In this document: positions 1 through 6,953 of the stretch, one piece after another
How positions within the stretch are numbered: position 1 is the first letter of the stretch
Layout of the letters: every line of letters begins with the position of its first letter
Origin: a virus
Virus record (IMG/VR): IMGVR_UViG_3300047496_000430
Span: 62,001-126,000 of that record
DNA: 64,000 bases
Direction: 5' to 3' (one strand)
The notes under the pieces: generated by a model
What the model saw: the letters and a program-made list of their open reading frames with translations, nothing else
Told to the model about the DNA's origin: nothing
Database searches by the model: none
Made by a program: the position numbers and the translations under genes

Positions 1-729
1 AAGTCTGTTGACGCGCTGGTGAATCTGCTTGGTGCGTGGAACAAGCAGAGTTCGCTCTACAGCGACATCCCCTTCCCCACTGCGCAGGACGTGGGTGAAA
101 CAGAACCACCGGTAGAGCTCGAAGCGAAAGACTACGAGCGCACGGTGAAGCAGCTGCACGTCACCATCGGAAAGCTCGCGGCGCTCGCGGACAAGACGTC
201 GGTCAAGGCACAAAGTCTCCAGAGCCAGAAGAACGCCATCGAGCTCATGCTGACGCGCCACGAAGTCTGGAAGAAGTGCGCAGCTATCTGGAACAAGAAG
301 CGTAGTGAATTCCTAAAGCAGCTCTTGACGGTGCCCAGCACCGCAGGCTTGATGATTCACAAGGTGCCCGCCAAGAAACGCGGTGCGATGTTGCGCGCCA
401 AGCAGGTCACCTTCGCCATCTCAAAGTACGGGCGTGAGGGCCTCAACGAGAAGAGCCTCGACACGGTGTTGGTACTCGAACCCATCCGTAGCAGGGGCAG
501 TTTGCAGCAGCTGATGGGCCGCGTACTGCGCGCGCTCGAGGGCAAGAAGGAGCCGGTCGTCGTGTTCTTCGAAGACGACATCGGACCCTTCATAGGGATG
601 TGCACACGTCTCCGTCAGCATCTGCGCGAATGGTCGCCAGAAGACGGCGGCCCGTTTCACTACGAGCTGCTCGGACACCCAACCAGTAAAGGCAAAGGAA
701 ACACATGGACAACAACGGCGCGTCCCTGA
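1..729 (+). CDS. Superfamily 2 helicase, C-terminal part (partial at window edge)
   Basis: The frame is open from base 1, so the N-terminal half, including Walker A and the DEAD/DEAH box, lies outside the window. The visible end has the helicase C-domain signature: a strand reading 'DTVLVLEP' followed by 'QQLMGRVLRA', which matches motif VI (QxxGRxxR) of SF2 helicases. A charged helical stretch sits between about residues 25 and 110. It heads the replication block and overlaps the next gene by 25 nt. It is probably a DNA-remodelling or branch-migration helicase of the UvsW/RadD kind, but the exact subfamily cannot be set from the C-terminus alone. Confidence 0.75.
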   Translation, partial: KSVDALVNLLGAWNKQSSLYSDIPFPTAQDVGETEPPVELEAKDYERTVKQLHVTIGKLAALADKTSVKAQSLQSQKNAIELMLTRHEVWKKCAAIWNKKRSEFLKQLLTVPSTAGLMIHKVPAKKRGAMLRAKQVTFAISKYGREGLNEKSLDTVLVLEPIRSRGSLQQLMGRVLRALEGKKEPVVVFFEDDIGPFIGMCTRLRQHLREWSPEDGGPFHYELLGHPTSKGKGNTWTTTARP

Positions 730-1199
730 GCGAAGTCAGACACAACGTCAAAGAGAAGTGGGCTGTGTTCGTCTGCGGCAACCGCTGCATCATCGGCCGA
801 CTTCTGCAGTTCGAAGAAGGGGACCGCGCAGAGCTGAGCAACGGCGAGCTCGCCGACGCCGTAGAAGCGACGCCAGTTCTTCGTCTCGGCAGCGCCATCG
901 ACCTCTTCTCGCCGCTCCGCCCTGTTCAAGTGCAAGGCGCAGACGGCAAGCCGGCAATGGCCTTCGCACGCGACCCGGTAGTCACGGCGCTCGACTTCAC
1001 GGTGCACCCCGTCACCGTGAACATGCGGAGCTACGACTTCTTCTACGTCATCGACGAGATGCACGAAGACGACAAGAAGACCTACCTCGGCTTCATCAAG
1101 AACGTCCAGGAGATGTCCCAACGCTCACGCGCAGCGAAGCTCGACATCGTGCTTCCCGGCAACGGTCCATTGCCCCAGCCACCGCAGCGGCGAGGCTGA
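705..1199 (+). CDS. Hypothetical protein, 164 aa
   Basis: I do not recognise this family. It starts at an ATG inside the end of the helicase gene with an AAAGGA-type ribosome site just upstream, and its TGA shares bases with the ATG of the uracil glycosylase gene. The protein is soluble and mixed alpha/beta, with an acidic middle and a 'YDFFYVIDEMHEDDKK' segment. No signal peptide or membrane segment is visible. Its position between a helicase and a repair enzyme suggests a DNA-metabolism role, which is inference only. Confidence 0.7.
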   Translation: MDNNGASLSEVRHNVKEKWAVFVCGNRCIIGRLLQFEEGDRAELSNGELADAVEATPVLRLGSAIDLFSPLRPVQVQGADGKPAMAFARDPVVTALDFTVHPVTVNMRSYDFFYVIDEMHEDDKKTYLGFIKNVQEMSQRSRAAKLDIVLPGNGPLPQPPQRRG

Positions 1200-2053
1200 T
1201 GGTCCCCTCGTACAAGAAGTCGTTACAGGTCCTCTACGACGAGTGGAAGGACTGCAGCGCCTGCGCTCTGGGTGAACAGCGCATCGCGCGCAACGGCCAC
1301 TTTGTCTTCGGGACGGGGACGCTCCGCAGCATCATGTTCATCGGCGAGGGTCCAGGAGACAACGAGGAGCAGGCCGGACAGCCCTTCTGTGGAAAGTCCG
1401 GCACGCTCTTGCGTTCTGTGCTCAAGGCGCTCCAGGTGGAGGACTTCTACCTGACCAATCTGGTGGCGTGCCGGTCCTGCTCTCCACAGGTCGACGCCGC
1501 AGGACAACCAGTCTTCTTCCAACGTCGGCGCGGCCCGCCACGTCAGATGTTCCGCGATGAACCGCCGACCACATCACAAGTGAAGGCATGTCTCCCCCGC
1601 CTCCAGCAGGAAATCTACCTCGTCGACCCCGTCGTCATCGTGGGCCTGGGCGCAGAGTCTACGCGCGCGCTCGCCGGTAGCGGCATCAGCATCACCAAGG
1701 AGCGCGGTGACGACTACCGCATCTCCATCCCGGGCGCTCACTTCAAGCCCGTACTGACAGGCAAGAAGGAATGGGCGCACGGACGCAAGGACGCGCTGAC
1801 CTATCCCGTCGAGCAAGGCGAGGTCGACTACTTGTTCATCCCCACGTTGCACCCCGCATACGTGCTGCGGAAGAAGGACGACAAGGACATCGACAGCCCC
1901 TACCGCCAGTTCGTGACGGACGTGCGAAAGGCCGCGCGCGTCTACGAGGAGTACCTCAAAGAGACACACGGCATTCGCCTGAAGGCACGAGAAACGCCGT
2001 ACACCATCGACGACATCGTCAACATCTCGGAACAAGCACTCGACGACGAGTGA
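1199..2053 (+). CDS. Uracil-DNA glycosylase, family 4-like (Fe-S type)
   Basis: Probably removes uracil from DNA. The frame is open upstream, but the ATG overlapping the previous TGA (ATGA) gives a 284-aa protein that begins exactly where the family homology begins. Near the N-terminus is 'CSACALG', as in the Fe-S cysteines of family 4 enzymes, then the catalytic-site motif 'GEGPGDNE' and 'GQPFCGKSG'. Later come 'TNLVACRS', which holds a further cysteine, and the C-terminal 'HPAYVLR' motif. It is longer than the usual 200-220 aa because of insertions in the middle and C-terminal half. It may protect the phage genome from dUTP misincorporation or deamination. Confidence 0.85.
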   Translation: MVPSYKKSLQVLYDEWKDCSACALGEQRIARNGHFVFGTGTLRSIMFIGEGPGDNEEQAGQPFCGKSGTLLRSVLKALQVEDFYLTNLVACRSCSPQVDAAGQPVFFQRRRGPPRQMFRDEPPTTSQVKACLPRLQQEIYLVDPVVIVGLGAESTRALAGSGISITKERGDDYRISIPGAHFKPVLTGKKEWAHGRKDALTYPVEQGEVDYLFIPTLHPAYVLRKKDDKDIDSPYRQFVTDVRKAARVYEEYLKETHGIRLKARETPYTIDDIVNISEQALDDE

Positions 2054-2061
2054 GGAGCCCC

Positions 2062-2505
2062 ATGGCTGCGAAGAAGCGAGACATCAAGAAGGTCGACATC
2101 ACGGCGGTGCCTGAAGTCGTCGAGTTCGAGAACGCGAAGGCCGAGCTGCAGGGCTTCAAGGAGATGCACGCAGACGTCTTCGCCGAGTACGCCGAGTACG
2201 TCGAGAGGTACAACACGACGCTCGAGGCGGCCGAGCGCGCGTGCCGTGAAAAAGAGGCGAGCTGCGGTGACTTCGACCTCTACCAGTACACGACCAAGTA
2301 CGACGCCGAAGCTCTCTACAACGCCGTCGGGCGCGACGAATTCATGAAGCTCGGTGGGAAAATCGACACTGTCGCCAAGTACAGCGTCGAGAAGGCCCGC
2401 ATCGAAGCTGCCATCGCGCAGGGACTCGTCACACCCGCCGTCGCAGCGGTCGTCCGCAAAGAGGTGCCGAGCTACCACGTTCCAGACAAAGTGGTCCTGG
2501 CGTGA
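2062..2505 (+). CDS. Hypothetical protein, 147 aa, charged, helical
   Basis: The start is the ATG eight bases after the uracil glycosylase stop, with GAGGAG as ribosome site; the upstream extension of this frame is a shadow of the glycosylase gene. The protein is rich in Glu, Lys and Ala with a long helical middle ('EYAEYVERYNTTLEAAERA'), consistent with a coiled coil. No catalytic motif is visible. It overlaps the next gene by four bases (GTGA), so translation is probably coupled. Confidence 0.7.
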   Translation: MAAKKRDIKKVDITAVPEVVEFENAKAELQGFKEMHADVFAEYAEYVERYNTTLEAAERACREKEASCGDFDLYQYTTKYDAEALYNAVGRDEFMKLGGKIDTVAKYSVEKARIEAAIAQGLVTPAVAAVVRKEVPSYHVPDKVVLA

Positions 2506-2810
2506 GGGCCGTGGTGACCGCAGAGAAGAAGGGCGAGAAGCCCGTGGTCTTGCGCGACCAGCAATTCGACCCACTCACCGCGCTCTACACGCCGGGGCCT
2601 GGACCGCACGCCAACATCGGGTTCAACATCGGACGACAGGTCAACTTCGGCGAGCTGTCCATCAAGGCCATCGTCACGGTGCAGTGTGACCAGAACGAGC
2701 AGACTGTTCGTCGCGCTGCGGAAATGGCCTTCGGCATCGCACTCGACTTCATGAACGAGGGCTTCGAGACCTTGATGCCCGTCGCCAGGACGCCCAAGGA
2801 GGGAGCATGA
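2502..2810 (+). CDS. Hypothetical protein, 102 aa
   Basis: GTG start overlapping the previous stop (GTGA). The small protein has a proline/glycine-rich turn ('TPGPGPHANIGFNIG') and then an alpha/beta C-terminal half that looks compact. No known motif is recognised. It ends in an ATGA overlap with the next gene and belongs to the same tightly coupled run. Confidence 0.7.
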   Translation: MRAVVTAEKKGEKPVVLRDQQFDPLTALYTPGPGPHANIGFNIGRQVNFGELSIKAIVTVQCDQNEQTVRRAAEMAFGIALDFMNEGFETLMPVARTPKEGA

Positions 2811-3145
2811 TTCGAGGCACACCGATGTTCGACGCGCTGGTCGTCGGAGACTTCACCTGCGACCTAACAGGCGCCACCGTGGCGCTCGTCGCGAAGGCGG
2901 CGTTCGTCAACCGTGAAACGGGGCACACGCACGGCTGGACACGTCAGACGTCGTGGTCTCCGGCAACGCTGTCGAAGCTCGCAGAGCTCCGCACGCTGAT
3001 GGAAATAGACCTTGGGCGTACGCACCTCATCGACGGAGGTGAGGATGTCTCCGGTAGTCAGTTCGTTCGTCCGCAGCCATCGCAGGGTGACGCAGACGGC
3101 GATGGCGAAGGCGGACTCGGCGCACATCTCGCGACGCCGGCGTAG
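2807..3145 (+). CDS. Hypothetical protein, 112 aa
   Basis: ATG start in an ATGA overlap. The N-terminal two thirds look folded, with a 'GHTHGW' segment; the last 30 residues are low-complexity (Gly, Asp, Gln) and probably disordered. Family not recognised. It closes the first gene run: the next 180 bp are non-coding and hold the inverted repeat and promoter-like boxes in front of the replicative helicase. Confidence 0.6.
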   Translation: MIRGTPMFDALVVGDFTCDLTGATVALVAKAAFVNRETGHTHGWTRQTSWSPATLSKLAELRTLMEIDLGRTHLIDGGEDVSGSQFVRPQPSQGDADGDGEGGLGAHLATPA

Positions 3146-3191
3146 CCGCAATGGATTGTGGTGCCTGTAAGAAACACCACAACAGGTAGTA

Positions 3192-3252
3192 GCGCAGAGC
3201 GGACAGTTGACCTTTGGCCCTTCACCGGCCAAGTTGACCGCCCGCTCTGCGC
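3192..3252 (+). promoter_or_regulatory. Nested inverted repeat upstream of the replicative helicase gene
   Basis: Outer arms GCGCAGAGCGG (3192-3202) and CCGCTCTGCGC (3242-3252) are perfect complements. Inside lies a second pair, TTGGCC and GGCCAA, around a 7-base loop. Between outer and inner arms the same 8-mer, AGTTGACC, appears twice as a direct repeat (3205-3212 and 3232-3239). The right arm ends six bases before the first promoter-like box. This arrangement fits an operator or replication-protein binding site better than a terminator, because no T-run follows. Confidence 0.6.
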
Positions 3253-3257
3253 GTCTC

Positions 3258-3286
3258 CGCAAACAGTTTCTAGCCACCGGGATAAG
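3258..3286 (+). promoter_or_regulatory. Candidate phage promoter A, before the DnaB-like helicase
   Basis: CGCAAA (3258-3263), a 17-nt spacer and GATAAG (3281-3286) lie 38 nt before the helicase start codon. The same pair of boxes with the same spacing occurs in front of ThyX and at other operon heads in this window. A standard sigma-70 minus-35 box is absent. The AAAGGGAG ribosome site follows at about 3314-3321. Confidence 0.5.
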
Positions 3287-3324
3287 ACCAGTGCCCCGCC
3301 ACCTGAACCTCGAAAGGGAGATGG

Positions 3325-4725
3325 ATGTCCGCTGAGTTTTCGCTCATCACGCGTATCTTGACCACCGGCGACATCGAGCCGGTGCTGAAGTTCGGCATCA
3401 CGAAGGACGACTTCGTGCAAGGCGCAGCTCGCACGTACTGGGACTACATCCTCAACTACTACTCGAACCCCGGCACACATGGGTCAGTCATCAACATCCC
3501 CGCGACTGAACGCCACTTCGGCCAGTTCACCGGGGTCGATGCCCATCCGTCGTACACCACAGAAGCACTCTGTTCTGAAGTTCGACGCGCACGCATCTAC
3601 ACGCAAGCCTCCGAAGCACTGGTGGCCTGCTCGAACCGCATCAGCTCTCCGCTAGAGGCGCCAGAAGCCGCGCTTGCAGAGCTGCAGGCGAAGCTGCAAG
3701 GCCTCATCGCACTGGGTAGCCGCGGCAACACCGACGTCTTCATGGCCCCCGCCCTGAGCCGTCTCGTCAACCGCCTGCGCATGATGAAAGACGGGCACGA
3801 CTTCTCCACGATGAAGTGGCCCTGGGAGGTTCTCAACCGCGCCACACAGGGCATCCAGCCCGACGACTACGTGGTGTTCTACGGCCGTCCGAAGAACATG
3901 AAGACGTGGGTCCTGTGCGCCCTCATCGCATGGGCCTTCGAGAACGGGAAGCGCTTCCTCGTCTACACGAAGGAGATGACACCCGACAATCTCTACCAGC
4001 GCGTTGCCGCCTGCATCTGTCGCCTGGACTACTCCGGCATCACCACTGGCACGCTCAGCGATGCGGAGCTGCACGAGCTGGAGATGCTGACCGCGGCGGT
4101 CGAACAGGACTTGCTGATGAGTCAGCAGATGACTGTACTTGCTGGCGCCGACGTTGCGCCCGGCGCAGACACCGTTGCGTGGCTCGAGGGCAAGGTCAAG
4201 CAGTACAAGCCCGACATCCTGTTCGTCGACGGCATGTACCTCCTGTCCGATGAGCAAGCGAAGAAGGGCACTGCTGACCACGTGCGCGTGATGAACATCT
4301 CGCGCGGACTCCGCGCCATGATTCTGCGTACGAAGGTGCCTGTCATCTGCACCCTGCAGGCGAACCGAAAGGCAGCGGGGCATAGCGCCGCGAACCTCGA
4401 GGAAATCGCCTACTCGGACGCCATCGGTCAGGACGCCACACTCGCTGCACGCGTCATCGCCGACAAGAACAGCCCGACGGTGTCCATCTTGGTTGGCGGC
4501 TCGCGCGAGTTCAAACTCCACGGTTTTCGCATCAACGGCGTGCCCGCGCGTGATTTTAGCTACCACTCTGAGCTGACCGAGAGTGACATCCAGAAGGCCC
4601 TTGAAGCGGAAGCCGAAGAGGCCGAGGAGCAAGCAAAGCAGGCGAAGCAAGCGAGGAAGAAGGGGGGCCTCCGTGCACCCGCAGCGGTGCCGAACGCGAA
4701 CATGCGCGAGGTTGGACCACAGTGA
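3325..4725 (+). CDS. Replicative DNA helicase, DnaB-like
   Basis: Probable 5'-3' replicative helicase of the RecA-fold DnaB family. The 466-aa length and layout fit: a helical N-terminal domain (about 1-150), then an ATPase core beginning near residue 165. The Walker A is 'YGRPKNMKT' (Gly at 187), where the usual GKT glycine is Met. Walker B is 'ILFVDGMYL', and 'VICTLQANRKA' fits the motif 3 strand. The C-terminal 50 residues are a charged Glu/Ala/Lys tail. It is the first gene after candidate promoter A and overlaps the primase gene by GTGA, as expected for a helicase-primase pair. Confidence 0.85.
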   Translation: MSAEFSLITRILTTGDIEPVLKFGITKDDFVQGAARTYWDYILNYYSNPGTHGSVINIPATERHFGQFTGVDAHPSYTTEALCSEVRRARIYTQASEALVACSNRISSPLEAPEAALAELQAKLQGLIALGSRGNTDVFMAPALSRLVNRLRMMKDGHDFSTMKWPWEVLNRATQGIQPDDYVVFYGRPKNMKTWVLCALIAWAFENGKRFLVYTKEMTPDNLYQRVAACICRLDYSGITTGTLSDAELHELEMLTAAVEQDLLMSQQMTVLAGADVAPGADTVAWLEGKVKQYKPDILFVDGMYLLSDEQAKKGTADHVRVMNISRGLRAMILRTKVPVICTLQANRKAAGHSAANLEEIAYSDAIGQDATLAARVIADKNSPTVSILVGGSREFKLHGFRINGVPARDFSYHSELTESDIQKALEAEAEEAEEQAKQAKQARKKGGLRAPAAVPNANMREVGPQ

Positions 4726-5744
4726 GCGCAGAAGAAGTCCTGCGCGTCGTCGCGCCGTATCTCTCGAAGTACCGCAGGACGAGCAACGCCGAGCTGAACG
4801 CGGTCTGTCCGTTCCACCGAAAGGCGGACGGCCGCGAAGAGAAGGGCCCGTCTTTCTACCTCAACCTGATGACTGGCCTCTGGTGGTGCCACTCGTGCCA
4901 TCTCGGCGGCGGTCTTCGCAAGTTCCTCCGTGAAGCAGGGGCACCCACCACTGAGTTCACGAGGAATGCGTACTTGCTGGAGGAGGTCGCAAAGAACGCA
5001 CCGCCTCGTCCAGACCCCGCGCGCCCGCGGTCGCCCTCAAGCGATGCGCCTCTCGAAGAGCAGTTCCTCGGTCTCTTCGACACCATTCCGCAGCAACTCC
5101 TCGAGCCGGAGATTGACGACGACGGACGCATCGACGCCCCGTACAGCGCCGAGGTGATACGGCACTTGGACATCGGTCTCGACCGCGTGCACCAGCGCAT
5201 CACCTTCCCGCTGCGTGACATGGACTGCAGGCTTATCGGCATCAGCGGACGCGCCATCGAGAAAGGAGTGAAACCCCGCTACAAAGTCTACGACAAGGAG
5301 TACCTGCGCTGGGGTCTTCCGGAGAGGAAGCTGGAGAAGAGCGCGATGCTCTGGAACTACCAGAACGTGCTGCCGCAGGTTCTGTTCACCGAACCGAAGG
5401 ACCGATACGTTGTCCTCGTCGAGGGCTTCAAGGCCTGCATGCGCCTCGTCGATTCGGGCATAAGGAGCACGGTGGCCCTGCTAGGCTCCTACCTCGCACC
5501 AGAGCAACTGTGGTTGCTCGAACGTCTCGGAGCAACAGTCTTCGTGATGCTCGACAATGACGAAGCCGGATATAACGCCATCCTCCCTACCTGCCTACTG
5601 CTGTCGAAAAGCCTCCCAGTCCGTCTGGTGGGCTACGAAGCAGACCAGCCAAACTACCTGACCGCCGAGGAGATACACACCGCTCTGGACAACGCGCCGT
5701 TCTTCCTGCCCTGGTACATCAGCCAAAAACTTCAACAGAACTGA
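4722..5744 (+). CDS. DNA primase, DnaG-like (zinc finger plus TOPRIM)
   Basis: Synthesises RNA primers. A GTG start overlaps the helicase stop. The zinc-binding domain is at the N-terminus: 'CPFH' (C29, H32) and 'CHSCH' (C56, C59), with 'GPSFYLNL' between, as in DnaG. The TOPRIM signature follows: 'VLVEGFKACMRL' supplies the glutamate and 'FVMLDNDEAG' the DxD. At 340 aa it is short compared with bacterial DnaG (about 580 aa) and has no C-terminal helicase-binding domain, which is usual for phage primases. Confidence 0.87.
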   Translation: MSAEEVLRVVAPYLSKYRRTSNAELNAVCPFHRKADGREEKGPSFYLNLMTGLWWCHSCHLGGGLRKFLREAGAPTTEFTRNAYLLEEVAKNAPPRPDPARPRSPSSDAPLEEQFLGLFDTIPQQLLEPEIDDDGRIDAPYSAEVIRHLDIGLDRVHQRITFPLRDMDCRLIGISGRAIEKGVKPRYKVYDKEYLRWGLPERKLEKSAMLWNYQNVLPQVLFTEPKDRYVVLVEGFKACMRLVDSGIRSTVALLGSYLAPEQLWLLERLGATVFVMLDNDEAGYNAILPTCLLLSKSLPVRLVGYEADQPNYLTAEEIHTALDNAPFFLPWYISQKLQQN

Positions 5745-5753
5745 CGAGGACAC

Positions 5754-6905
5754 ATGGCCTTCGGAAAAGACTCTCGTGGGAAAAGTGCAGTCGGCAACTT
5801 CCGCCAGATGAGTGAGAAGTTCGCGACCAACGGCCGCCCGCAGCGCAGCGGCAAGGGCGGAGTGCCCTACTTCATCAACCAGTACAAGCCGCCTGTCGCA
5901 GAGACGGACCGCATCCGCCTGCGTCCTGGACAGTACCTGCAGCCCGACGTGCGTATTGGCGACGACGGTAAGCCTCTCGTCGTAGACGTCGAGATGCCCT
6001 ACATCAAGTTCATCGAGCACTTCGACGGCGGACGCAACAAGAGTTGCATCTGCAGCGCGGGCGCTCTCGCTGGCTACAAGGACCTTCGGCGGCCGTGCCG
6101 TGGCTGCGACATCTTCTGGGCGACCTGCGCGCGCAACAGCGAAGGCCGTCTCGAGTCGCAGCGCATGAGCAAACAGAACAAGTTCGCGCTCAGCATCTTC
6201 GACTTCGGCAAGTACCACAAGGTCGAGCAACGCGACCCAACCACCGGACAAGTCAAGGTCAGCAGCAGCACCAAGGAGCCGTACTTCAACTGGCTCAAGT
6301 GCGTCGGCCAGGGCTGCCAGTGGTGCCGCGAGAACAAGGAGACCAAGGTCGGTGACGCGCGTCACTGGCCGATGAGCTTCTCCGACTTCCAGGTCATCCG
6401 CAGCATCGACCCGAACGTCGGACGGAGCTGCGCACGCTGCGGCACCGTCGACTGCATCCAGAGCCTCGCGTGGCTGTGCACGAACTGCGGCGAGGCGGTC
6501 ATCGACATGTCATCGACCACGATGACGAACAAGGAGATTCTCGACACAACGGACAAGGACGTCACGTGCGCCCTCTGCCAGAATGTCGGTCTCCTCACGG
6601 AAATCTACGAGTGCCTTCCCTGCTCGCAACGCGGACAAGAGGGCATCCGCGCCTCGGTCTTCGATGTCGACCTCTACGTCACGCTCGTCGACGTGGGGAA
6701 CAACAAGAAGATTCTCCAGGTCTCGCGGTGGTCAGCGCCGTACCTGCTCGGACCGGAGTACAACGACATCGCGAAGCCTGTCGACCTCGTGACGTTGTTC
6801 AAGCCGACGCCGATGGCGACACAGGAGGAGCTCTTCGGTCCGGTGCCGAACACGCAGCCGACTGGGCCTGTCGCTGACCCGGGTACCGGGAAGCAGTACG
6901 CCTGA
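5754..6905 (+). CDS. Cysteine-rich multi-zinc-ribbon protein, possible ssDNA-binding protein
   Basis: A 383-aa protein with a GAGGACAC ribosome site directly before the ATG. It contains several cysteine clusters: 'CICS' with 'CRGCDIFWATC', 'CVGQGCQWC', 'CARCGTVDC' with 'CTNCG', and 'CALCQ' with 'CLPC'. These suggest multiple zinc ribbons. The C-terminus is a flexible Pro/Thr/Gly tail. It sits between primase and polymerase, where a T4 gp32-like single-strand-binding protein would be expected, and gp32 also carries zinc, but no sequence match is claimed. A hairpin terminator follows. Confidence 0.65.
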   Translation: MAFGKDSRGKSAVGNFRQMSEKFATNGRPQRSGKGGVPYFINQYKPPVAETDRIRLRPGQYLQPDVRIGDDGKPLVVDVEMPYIKFIEHFDGGRNKSCICSAGALAGYKDLRRPCRGCDIFWATCARNSEGRLESQRMSKQNKFALSIFDFGKYHKVEQRDPTTGQVKVSSSTKEPYFNWLKCVGQGCQWCRENKETKVGDARHWPMSFSDFQVIRSIDPNVGRSCARCGTVDCIQSLAWLCTNCGEAVIDMSSTTMTNKEILDTTDKDVTCALCQNVGLLTEIYECLPCSQRGQEGIRASVFDVDLYVTLVDVGNNKKILQVSRWSAPYLLGPEYNDIAKPVDLVTLFKPTPMATQEELFGPVPNTQPTGPVADPGTGKQYA

Positions 6906-6913
6906 TGACACAG

Positions 6914-6935
6914 GGGCCCACCTTCGGGTGGGCCC
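6914..6935 (+). terminator. Hairpin with TTCG loop after the zinc-ribbon gene
   Basis: Arms GGGCCCACC (6914-6922) and GGTGGGCCC (6927-6935) pair perfectly around a TTCG tetraloop. No run of T follows, so it may act as a weak terminator, an mRNA-stabilising hairpin or an attenuator before the polymerase gene 19 bases further on. Confidence 0.6.
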
Positions 6936-6953
6936 TCACTTCACGAGGTTTAT

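Noticed and set aside
3652-4650. 332-aa minus-strand frame inside the helicase gene
   Set aside because: Antisense to the DnaB-like helicase with its Walker motifs and without a ribosome site.
6914-6935. TTCG hairpin as a riboswitch
   Set aside because: It is one simple stem with no conserved ligand-binding core.
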